Below are positions 5,417 to 12,553 of a stretch of 12,807 bases of DNA, one piece after another. The position numbers were made by a program, and so were the translations under genes. The stretch covers positions 1 to 12,807 of the forward strand of contig CAMDRK010000041.1 of the NCBI GenBank assembly GCA_945906715.1, in the 5' to 3' direction. Positions within the stretch are counted from its first letter, which is position 1. Each line of letters begins with the position of its first letter. Source of the stretch: Nitrospira lenta (lineage in GTDB: Bacteria > Nitrospirota > Nitrospiria > Nitrospirales > Nitrospiraceae). Under the pieces are notes generated by a model. It was not told the origin of the DNA, did no database searches, and saw nothing but the letters and a program-made list of their open reading frames with translations.

Positions 5417-6234
5417 CCTCCCTTCTGCTCCTGGCCTGGAAGCTCTGCCGAAGGTTGGTCTGGTTCTGGGTCTGACTCTCGTTCTGAGTCTGGCTCCGGC
5501 TTTGGCTCTGGTTCTAGCTGAGGAGGTTGCGCAGATCCACGAGTAATCCATTTGAGGATCCGGTCGTGGCGACGAGTGAGGGAGGTCGTTTTTCGTAGGG
5601 GGTCGTATCGACGTGGCGACGGCAAGATGGCAGCCAGCCAGGCTGCCTCGTCGGCTGACAGGTTGTGCGAGGACTTCTTGAAGTGATGCCGCGCCGCCGC
5701 CTCAGCGCCATAGACGCCCTGCCCCCATTCGGCGACATTGAGGTACAGTTCGAGAATACGCTCCTTTGTGAGATGCTGTTCGAGAGAACGAGTAATCAGC
5801 GCTTCGCGCGCCTTTCGAAGCATGGACCGTTCGGATGACAGGTATAGGTTTTTGGCCAGCTGCTGCGTAATGGTGCTCCCCCCACGCTTGAGTTTGCCCG
5901 CTTCGAGGTTATACAGAGCCGCGTCCTTGATCCCCTCCCAATCGAACCCTTCGTGGGTGAAGAACGAGGCATCTTCCCCCGCCACGACTGCCTGGCGGAG
6001 GTGGGGAGAGATATGTGAGAGCGACACCCACATCCATTGGCGTTCGATCTTGTGGCCTTGCGCCTGAGCCCGCCGCGCGTCCATCAGGGCTGTCGTGGCT
6101 GGATTGGTCGCCCGCAAGGCCGAGACGTCGGGCATGATGAGCAACCAGATGAAGAGGACCGCGCCGACCGGAAGGCAGAGGCCAATAATCAAGAAGGCCT
6201 TCAGGCGGCGGGATCGTGCGGTTGACTTCGGCAT
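5389..6234 (-). CDS. mtgA: Monofunctional peptidoglycan glycosyltransferase MtgA
   Basis: A GT51 enzyme that polymerises lipid II into glycan strands at the outer face of the inner membrane, without a transpeptidase domain. A basic N-terminus is followed by one membrane segment (about 13-33). Catalytic motif 1 is VVAGEDASFFTHEGFDW, with Glu87 as probable base. Motif 2 is RGGSTITQQLAKNLYL (117-132). The ILELYLNVAEWG segment holds the second conserved Glu162, and GVYGAEAAARHHF follows. The catalytic domain ends near residue 235. After it comes an extra tail rich in Pro, Glu and Asp, coded by a hexanucleotide repeat and absent from E. coli MtgA (242 aa against 281 here). ATG 6234 was chosen because further upstream codons lie antisense inside engB; no Shine-Dalgarno is evident. 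Together with MurJ it serves peptidoglycan synthesis. Confidence 0.94.
   Translation of the reverse strand: MPKSTARSRRLKAFLIIGLCLPVGAVLFIWLLIMPDVSALRATNPATTALMDARRAQAQGHKIERQWMWVSLSHISPHLRQAVVAGEDASFFTHEGFDWEGIKDAALYNLEAGKLKRGGSTITQQLAKNLYLSSERSMLRKAREALITRSLEQHLTKERILELYLNVAEWGQGVYGAEAAARHHFKKSSHNLSADEAAWLAAILPSPRRYDPLRKTTSLTRRHDRILKWITRGSAQPPQLEPEPKPEPDSERESDPEPDQPSAELPGQEQKGGYNESPTSP
5460..5519 (-). repeat. Degenerate hexanucleotide repeat in the 3' end of mtgA
   Basis: On the plus strand ten consecutive 6-bp units fit CTGGYT loosely: CTGGTT, CTGGGT, CTGACT, CTCGTT, CTGAGT, CTGGCT, CCGGCT, TTGGCT, CTGGTT, CTAGCT. On the coding strand they give alternating Pro/Ser/Arg with Glu/Asp/Lys (EPEPKPEPDSERESDPEPD). 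The tract follows the GT51 domain and is probably a disordered tail; its unit number may vary between strains. Confidence 0.75.
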
Positions 6235-6292
6235 AGTTCGATGCGTATGAAAGGTACGGGGTGAGCTGCGCCTCTTGCCTATGGGGTGACTA

Positions 6293-6895
6293 TTGAAAAT
6301 TCTGAATGCCGAGTTTATCAGAAGTTGTGCGGGACCAGAGCAGTTTCTGCAAAGTGAACTCCCGGAAGTCGCCTTCATTGGGCGGTCGAACGTCGGAAAG
6401 TCGTCTCTCATCAACTCCCTATTGCAGCGCAAGGGGCTGGCGAAGGTGAGCCGTACGCCGGGGAAGACCCGCTTGGTCAACCTCTTTCGGATCACCAGCG
6501 ACGATCCTGGGTTGGCGCGATTCGTGGTCGTGGATTTACCAGGATACGGCTACGCGAAGGTGTCGAAGGCCTTGCGGGCTCAGTGGGCGCCGTTGATCGA
6601 GCAGTATCTCGACGGCAGTGAACAGCTGCGCGCGGTGGTGGTATTGGTGGAAAGCCGGGTGCTGAGCGAACAGGATAGGGAGACGATCGCCTGGCTGCTG
6701 TCCGCCGGGCGGCCTCCCATTGTGGTCGCGACGAAAGTGGACAAGTTAAAAATGAGCGAACGTGTCGGTGCGCTTCGTCGGCTGCGGGAGGGGCTGGGAT
6801 TGGTCGAGGGCGGCGAACTTATTGCTTACTCGTCGGTGACGGGCGAGGGGCGGGAGCGGTTGTGGGCGGTTCTGAAAGAGCGGATTCGAACTTGA
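6293..6895 (+). CDS. engB: Ribosome-biogenesis GTPase EngB/YsxC/YihA
   Basis: A TrmE-Era-EngA-EngB-type GTPase that assists late assembly of the 50S ribosomal subunit. G1 is GRSNVGKS (30-37) and the G2 region is in RTPGKTRLVNLF. G3 is DLPGYGYAKVSK, G4 is TKVDKL and G5 is YSSVTGEG. Length (200 aa) and N-terminus (MKILNAEF, then GPEQF) align with B. subtilis YsxC. This supports the TTG start at 6293, which has GGGGTG 5 nt upstream; no better start is in frame. The usual D-x-R after G3's following strand is replaced by VESRVLSEQD. The gene is divergent from mtgA (58-nt gap), and its last 77 nt are also coding on the other strand for the SurA-like protein. Confidence 0.94.
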   Translation: MKILNAEFIRSCAGPEQFLQSELPEVAFIGRSNVGKSSLINSLLQRKGLAKVSRTPGKTRLVNLFRITSDDPGLARFVVVDLPGYGYAKVSKALRAQWAPLIEQYLDGSEQLRAVVVLVESRVLSEQDRETIAWLLSAGRPPIVVATKVDKLKMSERVGALRRLREGLGLVEGGELIAYSSVTGEGRERLWAVLKERIRT

Positions 6896-7847
6896 TTTCG
6901 ATGTAGGCCTTGTTCTTGAGGTTGGCCAGCCACGATTGGAAGGCATCTTCGCTTTTCTGCTGAAAGACGAGTCCCTGAATTTCACTGCGTACCTGCTCGT
7001 AGGGGCGGAACTGTTTGGGTTTCTTGTCCTCCAGGCGCACAATGTGAAAGCCATCTGGAGTCTCGATCATATCCGAAGTGCCGCCAGGCACCATGGTGGC
7101 GATGGTGCGCTCGATCTCCGGCAAGAGCTCTCCCTGCCGTACTAAGCCCAGGTGCCCTCCATGTGAAGCATTGGGGCCGTCGGAAAAGCGCAGCGCCAGA
7201 TCCTCGAAGGAGTCCCCCTGCTTGAGCCGCGTCATCACCTCACGAACCTTTTCCTTCGCGTCGGCCGTATCGTCTGATGAGCGGGGCTTGATGAGAATCT
7301 GGCTGAGCGTGTATTCTTCCGAAAGCGCGAATCGATCGCGGTGTTCCTGGAAATACCGTTTCAGGTCGGCGTCTCCGGCGATTACCGCGCTCCGCACGTC
7401 GCGGTCGACGATCCTGAACAGCATCATCTGTTCACGGGCGCTTTTCATGTCCGTGGGGTTCGCCTCGTCGATCGTCCTCCCCTGTTGCTTCATCTGCTGA
7501 ATGGCTTGCCGGACTTCCTGATCCGTCACCACGATGTTTCGCACCTTGGCTTCCTGGAGTTGCAACTTGCGTTCGATCATCGTGGTCAACGCCATGTACT
7601 CCGCTGTCTTGAGCCGACGCGCGAGGGCCTCGCCGCGATACTCTTTCTGAATCCGCTCCCGTTCCGGGGCGAGCTCCCGTTTCATCTCGGACAGCATGAT
7701 GAGGTCCGAGTTGACGATCGCAACGATTCCATCTTCTCTCTGCGCGGCAGAAAGAAGGGATGCTTGCGCGATCAGCCCGAATGCGAAGAAGATCGTGTAT
7801 CTCAGCCAGTCTGGTGCCATCATGACGAACGGACGGATCATGATCAT
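6819..7847 (-). CDS. SurA-like periplasmic peptidyl-prolyl cis-trans isomerase
   Basis: A parvulin-type chaperone expected in the periplasm, where SurA relatives fold outer-membrane proteins. A signal peptide (about 12-34, ending ASLLSA before AQRED) is followed by a SurA-N-like helical region with IVAIVNSDLIMLSEMKREL. One rotamase domain spans about 179-280: EYTLSQILIKP, FEDLALRFSDGPNASHGGHLG, and TPDGFHIVRLEDKKP. E. coli SurA has two parvulin domains (428 aa); this 342-aa protein has one, so 'SurA-like' is safer than surA. The C-terminus ends in a Pro/Thr/Ser-rich stretch and overlaps engB by 77 nt. Three Met codons lie within the first ten residues, so the start (7847) may be slightly upstream of the true one. 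It is the third gene after mfd and the parvulin lipoprotein, 106 nt downstream of the latter. Confidence 0.88.
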   Translation of the reverse strand: MIMIRPFVMMAPDWLRYTIFFAFGLIAQASLLSAAQREDGIVAIVNSDLIMLSEMKRELAPERERIQKEYRGEALARRLKTAEYMALTTMIERKLQLQEAKVRNIVVTDQEVRQAIQQMKQQGRTIDEANPTDMKSAREQMMLFRIVDRDVRSAVIAGDADLKRYFQEHRDRFALSEEYTLSQILIKPRSSDDTADAKEKVREVMTRLKQGDSFEDLALRFSDGPNASHGGHLGLVRQGELLPEIERTIATMVPGGTSDMIETPDGFHIVRLEDKKPKQFRPYEQVRSEIQGLVFQQKSEDAFQSWLANLKNKAYIEIKFESALSEPPTTAPAPRPSPTSKQ

Positions 7848-7865
7848 GGATATGGGAATTGCCTT

Positions 7866-7909
7866 TCGCCTCTAGGATCGACCGGTCGGCGAGAGTTTTG
7901 TGGATTGTA
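7866..7909 (-). promoter_or_regulatory. Palindromic segment and possible -10 box before the SurA-like gene
   Basis: The 106-nt gap 7848-7953 contains a perfect 10-bp palindrome, CGACCGGTCG (7879-7888). It sits inside wider arms TCGCC (7866-7870) and GGCGA (7888-7892). On the minus strand TACAAT (7904-7909) is a 5/6 match to a -10 box about 57 nt before ATG 7847, but no matching -35 is visible. This suggests a separate promoter with a possible operator for the last gene of the mfd cluster. The evidence is weak. Confidence 0.22.
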
Positions 7910-7953
7910 CACGAATTGGTAAGGATTTGAGGGGAATCTCGATCCGAGACGAT

Positions 7954-8853
7954 TCAGTGTTTGCCGACGTCGTCAGTCACGAAGCGGGAGGCATCCTTGA
8001 GGCGGATGGTCGCCTTCGCGCGGATGTCGACGATCACATCGTCAAAACGTTTTCGGCGCTTCTCGTTGAGCAGTTCTTGCCGCAGGCGCTCTCGAACAGC
8101 CACGTCCGCCTGAATAATTTCCGTATCCAACGACGACACCATGACGAGGTAATAGCCGGCGTCTGTTTTAATCGGCGCACTGACGAATCCGGGCTTGAGG
8201 GTCTGAATGACTTCGTCGACTTCAGGGACGACCAAGTCCTTGCGATAGGGGCCAAGATCGCCCCCTTTCGCTTTTGATTTTTCGTCGATTGAATAGCGCT
8301 GTGCAAATTGGGCGAAGTGCCCCCCCTGGTTGATCTGCTTTTCCAAATCTTTCGCAGCTGAAATATTGGGCAGCAGCATCTGCGACACTCTTACTTTTAG
8401 AGGCGTCAGGAGTTCTTGCGCGTGTTGCTCGTAGAAGGCATCCAATTGCTCATTCGAAAGTTCGATCTTGGTTTTGATTCGATCCTTGAGGAGCTCGTCG
8501 AGAATCAGTTGTTCTCTATAGCGTTGCGCGCGATCGCGGATGGCATCGTTCTGGTCGAGTCCCAGCTTGCGCGCCTCCTGCATGAGCAGTTCGCGGGTGA
8601 TGAGTTCGTCGAGGAAGCGGCGCTTGCCCCCTTCCTTCTCGTACCGCGCTTTGGTGGCCTCGGCCAATTCTCCCCAGCGGGCTTCGAACTCGGTCTGCGT
8701 GATTTGCCGGCCGTTGACGAGAGCCACGACACCCTCCTCTGGCGGTGGCGTACAGCCGGTGAGGAACAGCAGGCTGCCACCGATAACGCCGACGAGTAGA
8801 GTGAAGAGGCGGAGAGCGAGGAGGTTCAAGTATCCGTTCGATGTTCGAGTCAT
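7954..8853 (-). CDS. Parvulin-type peptidyl-prolyl isomerase lipoprotein
   Basis: An exported, lipid-anchored foldase similar in layout to PrsA/PpiD-like proteins. A hydrophobic signal segment ends in the lipobox LTGC, making Cys34 the lipidated residue; the next residue is Thr, not Asp, which in E. coli rules would favour the outer membrane. A SurA-N-like helical region follows (VVALVNGRQITQTEFEARW, then FLDELITRELLMQEARKLGL). The single rotamase domain (about 153-245) contains VRVSQMLLP, FAQFAQRYSIDEKSKAKGGDLG and DAGYYLVMVSSL. Length is 299 aa. The ATG (8851-8853) is 17 nt downstream of the mfd stop, with AAGG about 12 nt before it, so it is cotranscribed with mfd. Confidence 0.9.
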   Translation of the reverse strand: MTRTSNGYLNLLALRLFTLLVGVIGGSLLFLTGCTPPPEEGVVALVNGRQITQTEFEARWGELAEATKARYEKEGGKRRFLDELITRELLMQEARKLGLDQNDAIRDRAQRYREQLILDELLKDRIKTKIELSNEQLDAFYEQHAQELLTPLKVRVSQMLLPNISAAKDLEKQINQGGHFAQFAQRYSIDEKSKAKGGDLGPYRKDLVVPEVDEVIQTLKPGFVSAPIKTDAGYYLVMVSSLDTEIIQADVAVRERLRQELLNEKRRKRFDDVIVDIRAKATIRLKDASRFVTDDVGKH

Positions 8854-8870
8854 AGGCGCATGAAACCTTG

Positions 8871-11800
8871 TCAGCGAGATGATGGCGAAGACATTGTGGT
8901 GTTGGTATCACAGCCTCCCAGGCTTTGCAAGGTTGCTGTGAGTTCTCGAAAAATGGAAGGCCAGTCCTGCTGCGGCATCTGGAGTTCAAACGAGAGCGGA
9001 GATAGGAAGCACACCCGTTTTTTGTACCGGTCCATCATTCGGTGAATCGCTTGGCTTGAGACCCGGCTCTTGGCGTCGAGCGTGACGACGACAGAGTGGG
9101 TCTTGAGCTCGATCGTGGTGAGGCGCAAGGCCTTGGCCTGGAGCCTCACCTGCATGACCTCGAACAGGCGCTCGACAGAGTCCGGGGCCAGCCCATATCG
9201 ATCCTGCATTTCGCCATGCAGCAAGGCGAGGTCTCCGACTTGGGTACAGGATGAGAGGCGCTTGTAAAAGGAAAGGCGCTGATGGGGATCGGCGACGTAT
9301 TCGTCCGGAATAAAGGCGGAGACGTGGAGCCGGAGGGTGGGGTCCAGCTCTTCTTCTACGATCTGGCCCTTGAGGCGTTGGACGGCCTGTTCCACCATCT
9401 GCATGTAGAGATCGAGTCCGATCGCGGCGATATGCCCTGATTGCTGTTTCCCGAGGAGGTTGCCGGCGCCCCGGATTTCCATATCGGCTGCGGCGATGCG
9501 GAAGCCGGCGCCCAGTTCGGTAAATTGCTGAATGGCCGTGAGGCGCTTCTGGGCGTCTTCGCTTAACTGCCCTTCATCGGGGACCAGGAAGTAGGCGTAG
9601 GCTTGGTCGCCGCTTCGGCCCACTCGTCCGCGCAATTGATACAACTGCGCGAGGCCGAACATGTCGGCGCGATTGATGAAGATCGTGTTGGCGTGGGGCA
9701 CGTCGATGCCCGATTGAATAATGGCCGAGGCGATCAATACATCCGCCTCCCGGCGAAAGAATTTCAGCATTACGGCTTCAAGCGGTTTGGCGTTCATCTG
9801 TCCATGGGCCATCACGATGCGCGCATCTGGCACCAGTTGCTGCAGCCAGGCTCCCGTCTTCTCCATCGTTTCGACTCGGTTATGGACGAAGTAGACCTGT
9901 CCGCCACGCCCCAGTTCGCGCAAGATCGCCTCGCGGATGAGCTTGTCGCTCGATCGGACGACCTGCGTGCGAATGGACAAGCGGCCGGCCGGGGGAGTTT
10001 CGATGATCGAGAGGTCGCGCACGCTTGCCATGGCCATCTGCAAGGTGCGTGGAATCGGAGTGGCCGTGAGCGTCAAGACGTCGACCTGGGTGCGGAGCTG
10101 TTTCAATCGTTCCTTATGTTTGACGCCGAACCACTGTTCCTCGTCGATGATCACGAGACCCAGGTTGTGGAAGACGACATCCTTCTGGATGAGCCGGTGC
10201 GTGCCAATTACCACGTCGACGCTTCCGGACGCCACGTCTTTGAGAATGGCTTTGGCCTCCTTCGGTGATTGGAAGCGGGAGAGCAGCGCCACACGAGCCG
10301 GAAACGGCGCGAACCGTTCTGAAAAATTGTCGTAATGTTGGTGGGCCAACAGGGTTGTGGGAACGAGCACGGCGACCTGGCGATTGTCTTCCACGGCTTT
10401 GAAGGCCGCCCGCATGGCCACTTCCGTTTTTCCGTACCCGACGTCGCCGCAGACCAATCGGTCCATCGGTTTGCTGGATTCCATGTCGTGGGCAATGTCT
10501 TCGATCGCTTTGAGTTGATCCGCCGTTTCCTCATACTCAAACGCCGCTTCGAACTCGTGATACATCGTGCTGTCGAATCCATACGCATGGCGCGTGACGA
10601 GCTCACGGTTGGCATAGAGGTTTACCAACTCGTGGGCCATCTCCTCGATGTCTTGCTTCACCCGTGCGGTCGTTTTGGCCCAACTGGTGCCGCCCAGCCG
10701 TTCCAGGCGGGGTGCATGGCCGTCTGCCCCGCTATACCGCTGTACATGGCCGAGCTTCTCCAGCGGAACGTACAGCGTGTCGCTGCCGGCGAATTCCAGA
10801 ATCAGATAGTCGCTGTCGAAGTCCTGCACCGAGAGGCGTTTAAGGCCTCGGTATTTGGCGATGCCATGTTGGACATGGACGACATAGTCGCCTACGTTGA
10901 GATCCTCCAGCGAGGAGAGGAAGGTCGCAGCTTTGCTCTTGGCCTGCGGCTTGTGGCGCGCGCCCTTGGCAAACAGTTCCTCTTCCGTCAGCACGGCCAG
11001 GCGCAAGTCGGGGGCGAGGAACCCCGATGACAGATCGCCGTGCAAGACGTAAAACGGCGCTTTGGTTTTACCGAAAGTAGTCCAGGCTCCCGTCGCCCAC
11101 TCCATCGCCGGCACATCGTGTTCGCGTAAGAGCGCCAGCAAGCGATCCACCTGGCCTCGACTTCTTGCGACGAGCAGCACGCGACAGGCTTCCCGCAGGC
11201 GATCCATGATAGCGAGGGTCTGGCTGAAGGGCATTCCACGGGCCCCAAGACCTGCACTGGCCGGAGTCTGAGCGGGAAAAGCCTGGACCGGATTCCAGGA
11301 TGCATCGCTCGCCATGAGTGGCTCGAGCGCGAGCGCAGGCCAACCCTGCGTGAGATCCATGAGTTCTTGCCAGGAGAGAAACAACCGTTCCGGTGACGGG
11401 TAGGGCACGACCGTTTCCCGATCGGCGTGGCGGAGATAGCCGTCGTTGATCTTGGCCCAGAGGTCCGCGCAGGCCCCTGTCAATGCTGCAGGCTGATCCA
11501 GGACCAAGACAGGCTGTTCGGCGAAATAATCGAAGAGGGTGGCCATGCCGGGATAGAGGTCCGGCGCACGCCACTCGGCATCCACTGGAATGGGAGCGAG
11601 GGCATCCGGCGAAGTCTCTGAGCGGAGATATTCCCGTGCGGGAAGGATTATCGCGTGATCCAACTTCGCGGTGGACTTCTGCGTGGCTGGGTCGAACAGG
11701 CGGAGGGAGTCGACGGTTTCACCGAGAAATTCGGCACGCAGCGGGTCTGCGTAGGCCGTCGAGAAAATATCCACAATGCCGCCTCGAATACTGAACTCTC

Positions 11801-12338
11801 CCGGGATTTCCACTACTGAAACCCGGCGGTAGCCAAGACGTAAGAGTCCTCCGGTGAGGGCCTCTCGCTCGATCGTGCCGCGCAGTTTGAACTGCAGGGT
11901 GGTGTCGGTAAAAGTCGTGACTGGCAAGAGCCGTTGCATCAGGGCTGCAATGGAGGTGACCAAGCAGGTTTGTGGCGCGGTTTGGATGTGACGCAGCGCA
12001 TTCATCCGGCGCGCAATCAGACCGACATGGGGCGCGCTGCCCTCGTAGGGGAGGGTCTCCCATCTTGGGAAGAGGGCGAGGGGCGCGGTCGGGATGCCGA
12101 TCAGATCATGGAAAAAGTGGAGGTCGTCGAAGAGGCGTTCAGCCGCCTCGTCCGACGCGGTGACGATCAGCCACGATCGTTTGCCCAGTTTCCCAGACTG
12201 AGGATGGAGAAGCGTGGTGAGGGCGAGTCCGGCGGCGGAGCCGCACAGGCCGTTGACCGAGGGGCGACCTATCTCGCCTGCCAGTGCCGCGGCGACAGGA
12301 ACGAACCATTGGGACGCTGTAGAGATTGAATCAGACAT
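8871..12338 (-). CDS. mfd: Transcription-repair coupling factor Mfd
   Basis: Mfd is a DNA translocase that removes RNA polymerase stalled at lesions and recruits UvrA. The 1155-aa length matches E. coli (1148). The UvrB-like N-terminal part (about 25-345) has LPYEGSAPHVGLIARRMNAL and GEFSIRGGIVDIFS. The RNA-polymerase-interacting domain is around 475-545 (LNVGDYVVHVQHGIAKYRGL). The motor has Walker A GDVGYGKTE (631-639, Lys637) and Walker B DEEQ (732-735). It also has TATPIPRT (758-765) and QLRGRVGRSG (901-910). The C-terminal TRCF domain starts near 1005 (IPDEYVADPHQRLSFYKRL). No frameshift or missing motif is seen. ATG 12338 has no Shine-Dalgarno sequence. The parvulin lipoprotein follows after 17 nt. 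The 214-nt gap upstream is mostly a palindromic repeat; 12339-12427 holds no clear promoter that I can defend. Confidence 0.97.
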   Translation of the reverse strand: MSDSISTASQWFVPVAAALAGEIGRPSVNGLCGSAAGLALTTLLHPQSGKLGKRSWLIVTASDEAAERLFDDLHFFHDLIGIPTAPLALFPRWETLPYEGSAPHVGLIARRMNALRHIQTAPQTCLVTSIAALMQRLLPVTTFTDTTLQFKLRGTIEREALTGGLLRLGYRRVSVVEIPGEFSIRGGIVDIFSTAYADPLRAEFLGETVDSLRLFDPATQKSTAKLDHAIILPAREYLRSETSPDALAPIPVDAEWRAPDLYPGMATLFDYFAEQPVLVLDQPAALTGACADLWAKINDGYLRHADRETVVPYPSPERLFLSWQELMDLTQGWPALALEPLMASDASWNPVQAFPAQTPASAGLGARGMPFSQTLAIMDRLREACRVLLVARSRGQVDRLLALLREHDVPAMEWATGAWTTFGKTKAPFYVLHGDLSSGFLAPDLRLAVLTEEELFAKGARHKPQAKSKAATFLSSLEDLNVGDYVVHVQHGIAKYRGLKRLSVQDFDSDYLILEFAGSDTLYVPLEKLGHVQRYSGADGHAPRLERLGGTSWAKTTARVKQDIEEMAHELVNLYANRELVTRHAYGFDSTMYHEFEAAFEYEETADQLKAIEDIAHDMESSKPMDRLVCGDVGYGKTEVAMRAAFKAVEDNRQVAVLVPTTLLAHQHYDNFSERFAPFPARVALLSRFQSPKEAKAILKDVASGSVDVVIGTHRLIQKDVVFHNLGLVIIDEEQWFGVKHKERLKQLRTQVDVLTLTATPIPRTLQMAMASVRDLSIIETPPAGRLSIRTQVVRSSDKLIREAILRELGRGGQVYFVHNRVETMEKTGAWLQQLVPDARIVMAHGQMNAKPLEAVMLKFFRREADVLIASAIIQSGIDVPHANTIFINRADMFGLAQLYQLRGRVGRSGDQAYAYFLVPDEGQLSEDAQKRLTAIQQFTELGAGFRIAAADMEIRGAGNLLGKQQSGHIAAIGLDLYMQMVEQAVQRLKGQIVEEELDPTLRLHVSAFIPDEYVADPHQRLSFYKRLSSCTQVGDLALLHGEMQDRYGLAPDSVERLFEVMQVRLQAKALRLTTIELKTHSVVVTLDAKSRVSSQAIHRMMDRYKKRVCFLSPLSFELQMPQQDWPSIFRELTATLQSLGGCDTNTTMSSPSSR

Positions 12339-12427
12339 AGTGTAACAGACTAGGGAACAACTCGTTCTTCATTGCAACATTTCGATGGTCGACAGTTTAT
12401 GAATAAGATTAAGAGGAGAACGACGGA

Positions 12428-12553
12428 GCGGGATGCTCAAACAGTTCGTCCAGCAAGGCCGCAGCGTGTGAAGGCCGGAGGCGTACCCTCTGGGGTACGT
12501 TGAGGACCTGCGCGATGCGAGAACGATGCTGGCGAGCTGTTTCAGCATCCTGC
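12428..12553. repeat. 126-bp palindromic intergenic element (MITE/REP-like)
   Basis: The element is symmetric about 12490.5. Its ends, GCGGGATGCTCAAACAG and the complement of CTGTTTCAGCATCCTGC, match at 15 of 17 positions. The outer stem continues to about 27-28 bp with a single bulge (CCAGCA against TGCTGG). At the exact centre CGTACCC (12482-12488) and GGGTACG (12493-12499) form a perfect 7-bp stem with a TCTG loop. The sequence between outer and central stems pairs poorly. It has no convincing gene. The right end touches the stop codon of rfaE2 (12553-12555). It looks like a mobile or domesticated dispersed hairpin element and could also serve as an RNA-level stem at the 3' end of rfaE2. 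Confidence 0.8.

Noticed and set aside
5460..5519. Hexanucleotide tract considered as a CRISPR-like or regulatory tandem array
   Set aside because: Units are only 6 bp, have no spacers and lie inside the mtgA reading frame.
4715..5551. Minus-strand open frame of 278 codons
   Set aside because: It lies antisense to the isoaspartyl peptidase and VOC genes, both with clear motifs, and its product is an Arg/Pro-rich sequence with no recognisable domain; it also borrows the hexanucleotide repeat of mtgA in another frame.
6235..6495. N-terminal extension of MtgA
   Set aside because: It runs antisense through the start and G1 motif of engB; the membrane anchor expected near the N-terminus is correctly placed from ATG 6234.
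7341..7922. Plus-strand open frame of 193 codons opposite the SurA-like gene
   Set aside because: Antisense shadow; His/Arg/Leu-rich and without motifs, whereas the minus strand shows a signal peptide and a rotamase domain.
9603..11030. Plus-strand open frames (221, 132 and 231 codons) opposite mfd
   Set aside because: They lie wholly inside mfd, whose motor motifs are intact on the minus strand; the predicted proteins show no domain.
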